Below, one piece after another: positions 34,800 through 42,602 of a stretch of DNA of 64,000 bases. A program made the position numbers and the translations under genes. The stretch spans positions 186,001 to 250,000 of the forward strand of contig NZ_JABBPE010000005.1 of NCBI RefSeq assembly GCF_012927455.1, in the 5' to 3' direction. Position 1 is the stretch's first letter. Each line of letters starts with the position of its first letter. The notes below the pieces were generated by a model. It saw only the letters and a program-made list of their open reading frames with translations. It searched no databases and was not told where the DNA came from. The DNA is from Polaromonas sp. (lineage in GTDB: Bacteria; Pseudomonadota; Gammaproteobacteria; Burkholderiales; Burkholderiaceae_C).

Positions 34800-35894
34800 T
34801 CACTTCAGACATTCAAGAATTTGTATAAGCCTAGCGTTGTAACGGTCGGTCCGATACAACCCATCTGCTTCAGCACGGTTGTTCAATGCCATGCGGCACA
34901 AGGCGGCAGGCTCTGCCACTGCGCGTTCTATTGCCTGCCGAATCGAGTCAGGTGACCGCTTTTCAACGCAGTAGCCGTTTTGACCATTGGCAAAAACATC
35001 AAGAATTCCACTGTGATCAGTCGTCATCACCGCACAACCTGAAGCATAAGCTTCCAGGATGCTGATCGGTTGTCCTTCGTAAGGGTAGTAAGTAGGCAAA
35101 CAGAATAAATGCGCCTCACGAAATAACTCCAACTTGCGAGCTCCGCGGACAATACCGTGGTACTGCACTTGGGGGATGCCGTCAATTGAATGCAGGAATT
35201 CCTTCTTATGGTCATCTGACTGGAATCCCCCTGCGAAGTCGATTTGTACTCTGGCGCGCGTATTAACATCAAGAGATTTGTAGGCCTCAAGCAACTCGAT
35301 ATACCCTTTCCCGGGTATCAGATTGCTGAGAAACAGCAATCGAAGCGGATCAATTTTGTCGAACTTCAGACGAGTGGGCGCCTCATCAACGAACAGCGAG
35401 TCCTCTGCAAAGTTCGGCGCAATATGAATGCGGTCGACCGGTGCGATGCCTTCGAATATGTCGACATGTCTAGCGCCCAGCACGATCACGGCACCGATAC
35501 GACCAAAAAAAAATCTATTCAGTGCCCGGAGTATTCTGTTGGAAGGCTTCAGAAGCTCACGCATACCGGCACCGCCATGAAGATGCACAGCCATGCCTGA
35601 CAACTTGTCGAAGCAGGCAAGATAGATGAGAATATCTTTTAAATTACCGGCTACTGACTCCGATATCGTGAAATAGATGCAGTCAGCCGTCCGACTCTTT
35701 CGCCATGCATGCCAGATGAAGGCCAACACCTCGCGAATACGCCCAAGTGAGTCGATTCCTGAACTGAAATTTCGCTTGCTTAGGTTTATGACATTGACAG
35801 TATGTTTTTTACTAATTTCATCAAAAAATATTTGGCAAGCTAGCGACTGACCGGTTATCGGTTCTGGAAGTGGGCCTATAAATAAAAACTTCAT
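34800..35894 (-). CDS. Glycosyltransferase family 4, tandem copy B
   Basis: A 364-residue GT4 enzyme with the same motifs as copy A (VHLHGGAGMRE, LLFLSNLIPGKGYIELLEAY, PYEGQPISILEAYASG). The last 120 residues and residues about 100-160 are almost identical to copy A, while residues 160-260 and the first 85 diverge more, including most of the likely acceptor-side positions. The two genes are separated by 25 bases. Different acceptor specificity is plausible. Confidence 0.85.
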   Translation of the reverse strand: MKFLFIGPLPEPITGQSLACQIFFDEISKKHTVNVINLSKRNFSSGIDSLGRIREVLAFIWHAWRKSRTADCIYFTISESVAGNLKDILIYLACFDKLSGMAVHLHGGAGMRELLKPSNRILRALNRFFFGRIGAVIVLGARHVDIFEGIAPVDRIHIAPNFAEDSLFVDEAPTRLKFDKIDPLRLLFLSNLIPGKGYIELLEAYKSLDVNTRARVQIDFAGGFQSDDHKKEFLHSIDGIPQVQYHGIVRGARKLELFREAHLFCLPTYYPYEGQPISILEAYASGCAVMTTDHSGILDVFANGQNGYCVEKRSPDSIRQAIERAVAEPAALCRMALNNRAEADGLYRTDRYNARLIQILECLK

Positions 35895-36261
35895 TAACAG
35901 GTCTTACGCAAAAAGTGGAAATATTTTCGCTGCGGAAATTTATGCATATCGACTCCATGATTATTTTCTCATCGGGATTGGTTCCCTGGTGGGGTTTCCG
36001 CAGTGGTTAACAATCCCAGCTTTTACGAAGTATTTATCTCGCTGGAGTGTGTCTGACAATTCGCTTACCCATTTTTAGCACTTGCAGTGATTCGCTTGCG
36101 CTTCTCGTGCTTTCTGTACTTAATATCTTTACTTTCCTGACGCTTCACCCCCATGCGGCATTCCTTCCCCGCCCTCTCTGGGTGCCAGTTACAAGGTTTA
36201 TACACAAAAGGGAGCATCCGTTTTAAATATCCGTTCAAACAGTTGCGATTACATGTTTTAC
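35895..36261. other. AT-rich intergenic stretch without a supported gene
   Basis: About 370 bases. A 66-residue Lys/Arg-rich frame (36065-36265, minus) has no family resemblance and no ribosome site that I can see; it may be chance or a remnant. No repeat or terminator is recognised. Confidence 0.4.
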
Positions 36262-37752
36262 TCACTTAACTTGATGCGTAAATACAAATTGGTCAGTTTC
36301 ATCCTGACTACTAGATTGAGTAAATAGGCCCCGGCCGATGAATTTATACAGAATTAATAGTATCGAGACAACTACCAATCCAGGGATAACAATTAGTTTT
36401 GCGGCAAACCAGAGTATAGTGCCAGCCAAATAAAATTTCCATAAAAGCAACGCAAAAATGAAATTTTGCATTTTAATATATTTTACAATTTTCGCTTGAA
36501 TAGTTCCAAAGAAATACGAGAAAAGGGAATGGATTAATAGTGCGGCGGGCAAGCCCCACAGAAGAACTGGAAGTGCAGGCATGAAGCCGGTTAGGCCCGC
36601 CCCGGATTCTTTGTATGCATGGAATAAATGAGTTGGAAGATATCGCAAAGAGATGTAATCCTCACCACTCAAAAAAGTTCCACACCCAAAAAAGCATTGC
36701 CAGTTTGCTCCAGAAAGTAGGATAGAGCTGCCCTCGTTCATCACACTCCACATTAACTGCGCCTGAAGTGCAATTCTTGAAAGAATGAATATCTCGTCTT
36801 TCCCCTCCTTGACATAGCTAAAGATGACAAGAGAAATTACGGCTAGCAACATTAGAAATCCAAGTATAAAAAATTTAATATTTATTTTTGGCGCCGCTCC
36901 AAATCCCACGGAAACAAATAGCCACATTGTCAAATATATTATGTATACGGAGAATTTTTCGCCGAGCAATATTATAGAGAAAAAGATATATACGAAAATT
37001 AGGATAATTGGAATTGCTGTATTCTTTTTTTCGTGCTTTTGGTTGAAGTATAAATAAGCACAAAAGAAAAAGGACTGACTTATTACACTTGCAAATACGC
37101 TTAAGGGCGATGGAATAATTTGAGTCCAAAACGTAACTCTATCAACCCCCAAAAACATCGGGGCAGAGTACTTTAAAAGAATTAGTGTGGCCGATGTCAG
37201 AGATATTGCGATAGTCCCAGCAATAATTCGCTTAGTAGTTTTTCTGCCTAATCTCGGCGCCGGCCTTCTTACATTGATACTCATGCTTCTGCTATACGAG
37301 GCGTGGGAACATTCCAAGCCTGCTATAAGAAAAATCATTAATACCCAGAAAAGTCCATTTGGTTTTCCTGTTTCACCGACTTCAATCATTGGCACTCGGA
37401 AAGATATGATTGCCGCGCTGATTAGGAGGCCAATAAATGTGTATATTTGGTAAAAGTTGACTAGTAAAAAAGTATTTGACCGCTTGTGGTGTGATCTCAA
37501 GTATATAAACAAATATAGAACTGCTGCACCGTAAGTAAAGTACAAATAGCCGTCACTTCCAAGGCGTGGCTCTAGAAATATCATTAACGGAAATAAGATT
37601 ATCGCAATAATCCTATAATAATAGTGGGCTATATTCTTTTTCCCTCTTTCGTTTTCTTTGTTAATAATTTTCTTCATGATTTGAATTGACGGCTGCTGAG
37701 CCGGCGAACAGTCGGTCTTAGGGATACTTATTAGTTTTCGCCTGTGGCTCAT
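36262..37752 (-). CDS. Probable O-antigen/capsule polymerase (Wzy candidate)
   Basis: A 496-residue very hydrophobic protein with about 11-12 transmembrane segments and a large periplasmic loop between TM segments in the second half (FVSVGFGAAPKINIKFFILG, GCGTFLSGEDYISLRYLPTH). Wzy proteins are recognised mostly by topology and low similarity, and this one is in a Wzx/Wzy cluster that otherwise lacks a polymerase. The GGGGG ribosome site supports the start at 37752; an alternative ATG is at 37677. Its GC content is far below its neighbours, typical for horizontally shuffled wzy genes. Confidence 0.72.
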   Translation of the reverse strand: MSHRRKLISIPKTDCSPAQQPSIQIMKKIINKENERGKKNIAHYYYRIIAIILFPLMIFLEPRLGSDGYLYFTYGAAVLYLFIYLRSHHKRSNTFLLVNFYQIYTFIGLLISAAIISFRVPMIEVGETGKPNGLFWVLMIFLIAGLECSHASYSRSMSINVRRPAPRLGRKTTKRIIAGTIAISLTSATLILLKYSAPMFLGVDRVTFWTQIIPSPLSVFASVISQSFFFCAYLYFNQKHEKKNTAIPIILIFVYIFFSIILLGEKFSVYIIYLTMWLFVSVGFGAAPKINIKFFILGFLMLLAVISLVIFSYVKEGKDEIFILSRIALQAQLMWSVMNEGSSILLSGANWQCFFGCGTFLSGEDYISLRYLPTHLFHAYKESGAGLTGFMPALPVLLWGLPAALLIHSLFSYFFGTIQAKIVKYIKMQNFIFALLLWKFYLAGTILWFAAKLIVIPGLVVVSILLILYKFIGRGLFTQSSSQDETDQFVFTHQVK

Positions 37753-38169
37753 TCGTTGCCCCCTGCCAGTTTAGTTTATTGTCCCGATGGATCTTTCGCT
37801 TTGTGAATTTTCACCTCTGTCCATTGTTGAAGTATTTAATGTTAAAAGGCTCATCTATTTCAGGCATAGGTACTTACCCCGGACAAGGCGAATCCACTTG
37901 GGCAATACCAATTTTCCGTTATATCGCAAGATTAATCGGGCACTCAACCAGTTTATGTTTTTGCAAATAATTTTTGGTTGCCCAAGAGAAAGTTTGTACC
38001 CCATCGGGGTCAAAAACATTAGGCTTCTTGTGCGTTTTTCGCACTGAATCTGCCACGCCTGAATACATCTCACAGAATGCAAAAACTGAACTGGCTAACA
38101 GGCTGCTGAAATACCTACTGTTCATTTAAAGAAAGCTTTTTTTGGATCACTTTGTCATATGACACTAGG
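37753..38169. other. Low-GC intergenic stretch without a supported gene
   Basis: About 415 bases between the transferase gene and the polymerase gene. Frames of 60-86 residues exist on both strands but none has a family match, ribosome site or codon bias. It may be debris from past gene exchange at this position. Confidence 0.4.
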
Positions 38170-39069
38170 TTAATTTTTGCACGGAATCCGTAAGTCTATG
38201 AATTTTGTCGAGTTACTATTTACGTAACGTGCAACACTCGAACCATGATGAAATATAGTAATCTTTTCGTATAGAGTCTGTAGTTTTGATATCAACAGTT
38301 CCGCAGGTATTCCATTTGGGCAGACTATAAAGTCAGATCGAATGTTTGTATGATCAATCTTTATGTGAGGGTGAAGCTTTAGTATTTTTGTACTTTTGCT
38401 GTTTTGAATAAAATCAAGGTCGCTTGGGCTAAAGCACCAGTTTGACAAATATATGACACATTCAATGCTTTTTTCTATCTTTAATTTTTTAATAAAATTA
38501 GTTCCATCAAAGATGGCGATTAAAAACTCGTCATTTTGCTCTATAACCTCTGAAACATTGAGATTAATTTGTACGATTGATTTGGCAGGTTTTGATACAC
38601 TTAGTCTGTAATATTCTGGAGAGTATAGAAAAATTCCATCTATTTTATTATGTCCCCCATTATTGATTGCCACTCCAATTTTAGAGAAAATTCTTTTTTT
38701 GATACCTGTATACAGGTCATCTCGATATGTACCAGCACCTTCCTCAAATACATAAATTTTACTTCTCGGAGTTGTGAAGTTTAGGCGATTCAGTCTTATG
38801 CTTGTTCGAAACCCAATATCCCAATGTATAAAAATTTCTTCGTATTTATTTTTCTCAGCAAAAAGAAATGCTTTCTTGTAGTCACCAAATAGCATGTAGT
38901 TGATGCCACTGGTTGACAGATTATTAAATCTGCTAACAACTTCTGCCGCCCCATGGAAGCAGTTTGCAACCAAAATATCATTTACACAATCATCTTCTAA
39001 TTGATCTAAAATAGCAAAAACGATTAATATTTGAAGTGGACGTTCGACAATAAACACACGTCTTTTCAT
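38170..39069 (-). CDS. Sialyltransferase-like GT-B transferase, likely for pseudaminic acid
   Basis: A 299-residue low-GC protein. It shows the three short motifs shared by bacterial sialyl-/polysialyltransferases (GT38/GT52-like): an acidic-acidic-Gly motif in YVFEEGAGTYRDD, an HP motif in LKLHPHIK, and a Ser-Ser motif in FHHGSSVARY. Its ATG overlaps the pseI stop by four bases. That coupling suggests it uses CMP-pseudaminic acid as donor. The family placement is by motif only. Confidence 0.7.
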   Translation of the reverse strand: MKRRVFIVERPLQILIVFAILDQLEDDCVNDILVANCFHGAAEVVSRFNNLSTSGINYMLFGDYKKAFLFAEKNKYEEIFIHWDIGFRTSIRLNRLNFTTPRSKIYVFEEGAGTYRDDLYTGIKKRIFSKIGVAINNGGHNKIDGIFLYSPEYYRLSVSKPAKSIVQINLNVSEVIEQNDEFLIAIFDGTNFIKKLKIEKSIECVIYLSNWCFSPSDLDFIQNSKSTKILKLHPHIKIDHTNIRSDFIVCPNGIPAELLISKLQTLYEKITIFHHGSSVARYVNSNSTKFIDLRIPCKN

Positions 39070-40118
39070 TTGTATATATTTTCTAGCAGAACGGGTTCAT
39101 TTTCACCAACATCTGACTTTACGTGTTTGCCAATTAATTGTTTGACATATTTAGGGGAAGCACCGTATCCTGGCCTGACACTCCTAATCGCCTCACTCGT
39201 AACTACGTCACCGGCCTTTAATGCCTTGACAAAATAGAGCGAGCGCCGGAATTTCACATTCCCCTGCTCGCTGGACTTGCGGCCATAGTCCACGCATCCA
39301 AGCGCCGCCCAGGCCGTCTTGCTGTCTTTGCACAGCGCAGCCAGTTCCAGAGGTTCGAGCGAGAAACTGTCGTCCGGCCCGCCGCCTTTCCGGTCCAGCG
39401 TGAAATGCTTTTCGATGATGGATGCGCCCATGGCTACGCTGGTGATGGCTGTGGTGTTGTCCAGAGTGTGGTCAGAAAGACCGACGGTTAATCCAAAGCG
39501 CTGGATCATGTCGGGAATGGTGCTCAGGTTGTAGTCTTCTGCGGGTGCGGGGTAGCCGCTGACGCAGTGCAGGATGGCCAGTTCTTTGCAGCCGCCTTCG
39601 CGCGCTGCGTCAATCGCTTCCTGAATCTCTTGGGCATCAGCCATACCCGTGGAAATGATCATGGGTTTGCCGGTGCGGGCGACGTATTTAATCAATGCGT
39701 GATCGACCGCTTCAAAAGATGCGATTTTGTAGGCCGGTGCGTTCAGGTCTTCCAGCAGATCGACGGCGGTGTTGTCAAACGGTGAGCTGAAGATGGTGAT
39801 GCCGTGCTTGCGGGCGTGCGCAAACAGCGGGGCGTGCCACTCCCACGGCATGTGGGCTTCTTCATACAGCTCGTACAGCGTTCTTCCGTCCCATAGGCCG
39901 CCGCGAATGCGAAAGTCTTCAGAGTCGCAGTTCAGGGTAATGGTGTCGGGGCGGTAGGTCTGCAACTTGACGGCGTCGGCACCCGCCTGTTTGGCGGCCT
40001 CAATGAGTTTGAATGCGGTTTCAATGTTGCCGTTGTGGTTGGCGGACATTTCGGCAATGACGTAGGGCGGCATTTCTGCCCCAATCACTCGACCGTCAAT
40101 TGAAATTGTTTTAGACAT
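39066..40118 (-). CDS. pseI: Pseudaminic acid synthase (PseI)
   Basis: A 350-residue NeuB-family enzyme: YVIAEMSANHNGNIETAFKL, DAVKLQTYRPDTITL, FSSPFDNTAVDLLE, YKIASFEAVDHALI, GLSDHTLDN, and EKHFTLDR. A C-terminal SAF domain follows from about 290 (RRSLYFVKALKAGD, IRSVRPGYGASP). TYRPDTIT and the SSPFD block are PseI-like rather than NeuB-like. It condenses the 6-deoxy-altrose derivative with PEP. Its start overlaps the formyltransferase stop (TAATG). Confidence 0.93.
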   Translation of the reverse strand: MSKTISIDGRVIGAEMPPYVIAEMSANHNGNIETAFKLIEAAKQAGADAVKLQTYRPDTITLNCDSEDFRIRGGLWDGRTLYELYEEAHMPWEWHAPLFAHARKHGITIFSSPFDNTAVDLLEDLNAPAYKIASFEAVDHALIKYVARTGKPMIISTGMADAQEIQEAIDAAREGGCKELAILHCVSGYPAPAEDYNLSTIPDMIQRFGLTVGLSDHTLDNTTAITSVAMGASIIEKHFTLDRKGGGPDDSFSLEPLELAALCKDSKTAWAALGCVDYGRKSSEQGNVKFRRSLYFVKALKAGDVVTSEAIRSVRPGYGASPKYVKQLIGKHVKSDVGENEPVLLENIYK

Positions 40119-40756
40119 TAGGCTTTTTCCAATCGGATGATGTATTTGTGACCATGCAGCTCGAAGTAAGCAGGGAATCTTTCGGGATCACAGACCCGAA
40201 TAAGATTGAACTGATCTTGGATGCTTTTTTCAGGGTCAATTTTGCTGTCTGCAGGAGTTCGCCTTGGAAGGTAAGTTGGTGGAATCGTTGCTGATTGAGG
40301 CGTCGGTTTAATCACCTCGCAGTTTTCCACGGCAAAGTCCATGAGCATGAGTTCAGCCTTAAATATCGCGTGATTTATTTCATCGCACAATGCATCGTTA
40401 CCAACGTTGATTTGTACTTTCTTCCAGATGGCGCCGGTATCGACTTTGTTCTCCGCTTCAAGTAGGGTTACTGTGACTTCTGTCGCTCCGCCGAGTATTT
40501 GCCAGATATGCGGACTCCACCCTCGTCCCAGTGGCAAGTCGCTGGCGTGAATAACTAATGTTTTTGCGTATGAGCTTCGATCCACCTCGCTCACTATTTC
40601 CGAGCAGGAAATCAGAAACAACAAGGCACCACCCCTCAAGTCGGCCTTCTTTCGAACAAGATCAATTTGATGTTGTTCCTGATGCCTGACGATCCATGAT
40701 TGAAGGTAAGAGTTGACTGGATGCACAGCGGAACTGCACAAGATTGTGATTTTCAT
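40118..40756 (-). CDS. Formyltransferase-family protein in the pseudaminic acid operon
   Basis: A 212-residue protein with a formyltransferase N-terminal fold: TLVIHASDLPLGRGWSPHIW and ENKVDTGAIW carry the catalytic His and Asp of the Fmt family. The usual Asn two residues before the His is replaced by Val (LVIHAS). It sits between pseG and pseI, where an N-acyltransferase (PseH) is expected but absent. It may therefore N-formylate the 4-amino group of the UDP-sugar, giving an N-formyl group at C7 of the final sugar. This is inference. Overlaps pseG by four bases and pseI by one. Confidence 0.75.
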   Translation of the reverse strand: MKITILCSSAVHPVNSYLQSWIVRHQEQHQIDLVRKKADLRGGALLFLISCSEIVSEVDRSSYAKTLVIHASDLPLGRGWSPHIWQILGGATEVTVTLLEAENKVDTGAIWKKVQINVGNDALCDEINHAIFKAELMLMDFAVENCEVIKPTPQSATIPPTYLPRRTPADSKIDPEKSIQDQFNLIRVCDPERFPAYFELHGHKYIIRLEKA

Positions 40757-41895
40757 GACGAAGATTTGTCTAACATTTGATCAGCTACCAAATTTGTGCC
40801 ACAGCCAGTAGTCACATTTGAGGCAGCGTGGCTAAGGTTCATAAGAGCAATTTCATTGCTAACAAGGTTCACGATTGCATTTTTAAGCTCGGTTGCAAAC
40901 TGAGCGTCTTTGTGTATGTCCAGAGTAATGGCGGCGCATGCATGCTCAAGAGCAGTCGCAATATCACGCTGGTTATCAGCCAGCACCACCATCAAAGTCG
41001 GCAAGCCCAGGCAGCACCGCTCCCACGATGTACTGCCCGCCGCACCAATCGCCAGATCACTGTCGGCCATGCGCCTGGCCATGTCGTTGACGTTGACCAC
41101 CACTTCGGTAGGCCAGGGCATTTGTGCCGCCAGTTCGCGGACGTTTTGCAACCAGGGCGCCGTCAGGCCCATGACCACGGTGATGTGGCATTCAGCTGGC
41201 AAAGCGCAGGTTTTGAGGGCCTGCAGCACCTGCCCGGTGGCGTTGGGTTGATCGACGCCGCCCATGGTGATGAGCAACTGGCGCAAGGCGGGCTGCGCCT
41301 TGCGGCGCTGCAGACTGTAGGGGCGCAGTGCCGCAAACTCCGGGCGCAACAAGGCGTAGTGCGGGCCGGTGAGCACCTGGCAGTGCGCAGGCATCCACTG
41401 GACGTAGTGCTCGGGCTGGCGGCCCAGATTTTGGTCAAGCAGCAGGTCGCAGCGGTGGGGACGATCTGCCAGGTCGTCTATGACCAGCAGTTTGCGGTAA
41501 TGGGGCGCAAGCGCCTCTTCCCAGCGCTGGTCAAGGGCGTAATGGTCTACCACCAGCCAGTCGGGCTGCAGGCGGGCCAGGATGTCGCCAGTTTCTTGCG
41601 CATCGGTCTGCCAGGTGCTGCCTAGCCAGGCTGCATGGGTGGGTTTTTGCTGCAGATCTGGCACTTTTTTTGCTATGTTTTTAATAGCTTCTTGCGCTTG
41701 CTGCACGGGCGCTACAAGGCTATTTGCCTTATAACCGCGCTGGCGTATGGCTTCAAGCAGGTGGCCAGGGTGTGCCCGGCTGATGAAGTGGCATTGCGCT
41801 CCCTGTGCACGAAGCGCATCTGCCAGCGTCAGGCAGCGCATGACGTGGCCACTGCCCATTTGAAGGGAGGCATCGGCGCGGAAGGCGATTTTCAT
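40753..41895 (-). CDS. pseG: UDP-sugar hydrolase of the pseudaminic acid pathway (PseG)
   Basis: A 380-residue GT-B-like hydrolase from the ATG at 41895: MKIAFRADASLQMGSGHVMR is the classic PseG start, followed by LVVDHYALD, LLVIDDLADRPHRCDLLLDQN, LLITMGGVDQPNAT, DLAIGAAGSTSWERCCLGLP. PseG releases UDP from UDP-6-deoxy-AltdiNAc-type sugars. Residues about 55-84 are an unusual insert encoded by an interspersed repeat (see 41665-41735). ATGA overlaps join it to pseF and to the formyltransferase. Confidence 0.92.
   Translation of the reverse strand: MKIAFRADASLQMGSGHVMRCLTLADALRAQGAQCHFISRAHPGHLLEAIRQRGYKANSLVAPVQQAQEAIKNIAKKVPDLQQKPTHAAWLGSTWQTDAQETGDILARLQPDWLVVDHYALDQRWEEALAPHYRKLLVIDDLADRPHRCDLLLDQNLGRQPEHYVQWMPAHCQVLTGPHYALLRPEFAALRPYSLQRRKAQPALRQLLITMGGVDQPNATGQVLQALKTCALPAECHITVVMGLTAPWLQNVRELAAQMPWPTEVVVNVNDMARRMADSDLAIGAAGSTSWERCCLGLPTLMVVLADNQRDIATALEHACAAITLDIHKDAQFATELKNAIVNLVSNEIALMNLSHAASNVTTGCGTNLVADQMLDKSSS
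41665..41735. repeat. Interspersed repeat captured in frame inside pseG
   Basis: The plus strand reads TTTGCTATGTTTTTAATAGC, then TTCTTGCGCTTGCTGCACGG and GCGCTACAAGGCTATTTG. This matches the TAGCT...GCCCGT interspersed family seen at five intergenic sites in the window. Here it encodes a stretch of pseG containing QQAQEAIKNIAKKV without breaking the frame. Confidence 0.6.
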
Positions 41896-42602
41896 GCTTG
41901 CGGTGCGCTGTTGGTTTGCGCTTGCAGGGCCTTGAACATCCATTCGGCCCGCGCCCAGTCTTCGGGCGTGTCGATGTCTTGCACCCGATGCCGGGGCAGC
42001 ATGACCGGCGCGGCGGCCGAGCTAAAAATCATTCGCCCCTGCAGCCAGGCGTCTGCGCGGCCCCAGTAGAACTGGCCTGCGTCGTGATACGCCCCTTCAA
42101 GGTCTTGCGAGCGGGTGTTGAAGTGCTCGGGGTTGAACATGCCGACACGGCCAGCCGGTGTGATGCGGATGGCACGCTGGATCGGGAAAGCGTAGCTGGT
42201 CACTGAGAAAGCGTAGTCGCTGCCCGTTTCGCCAAGCACGACGAGACCCCGGCGCAGATCGTCAGCGCCGACAAAGGGTGCGGTCGCATACAGGCAGCAG
42301 ACCTGTTTCGGTGTTTGCCCCTGCATTGCAAACCAGTCGATGGCATGCGCAATAACGGCTGTGGTGCCGGTGTGGTCGTCCGACAGTTCAGTTGGGCGCG
42401 TAAATGGCACTTGAGCGCCGCACTGCCGGGCAACTTCGGCAATTTCGGCATCGTCGGTGGACACCACTATTTCGTCAAAGCAGCCGCTTTGCAGCGCAGC
42501 CTCAATCGACCACGCAATCATCGGCTTGCCGCAAAACGGTTTAATGTTCTTGCGGGGAATGCGCTTGCTGCCGCCGCGCGCAGGAATGACGGCAAGCCTC
42601 AT
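41892..42602 (-). CDS. pseF: Pseudaminic acid cytidylyltransferase (PseF)
   Basis: A 236-residue CMP-sugar synthetase starting MRLAVIPARGGSKRIPRKNI, the invariant CTP-binding loop. Further blocks are KPMIAWSIEAALQSGCFDEI, VSTDDAEIAEVA, FTRPTELSDDHTGT and DIDTPEDWARAE near the end. It activates pseudaminic acid to the CMP sugar for the transferase. An earlier in-frame ATG (42626) overlaps pseC too far and is rejected. Overlaps are ATGA on both sides. Confidence 0.93.
   Translation of the reverse strand: MRLAVIPARGGSKRIPRKNIKPFCGKPMIAWSIEAALQSGCFDEIVVSTDDAEIAEVARQCGAQVPFTRPTELSDDHTGTTAVIAHAIDWFAMQGQTPKQVCCLYATAPFVGADDLRRGLVVLGETGSDYAFSVTSYAFPIQRAIRITPAGRVGMFNPEHFNTRSQDLEGAYHDAGQFYWGRADAWLQGRMIFSSAAAPVMLPRHRVQDIDTPEDWARAEWMFKALQAQTNSAPQA

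Noticed and set aside
36065..36265. 66-residue Lys/Arg-rich frame
   Set aside because: No ribosome site, no homology recognised, lies in an AT-rich spacer.
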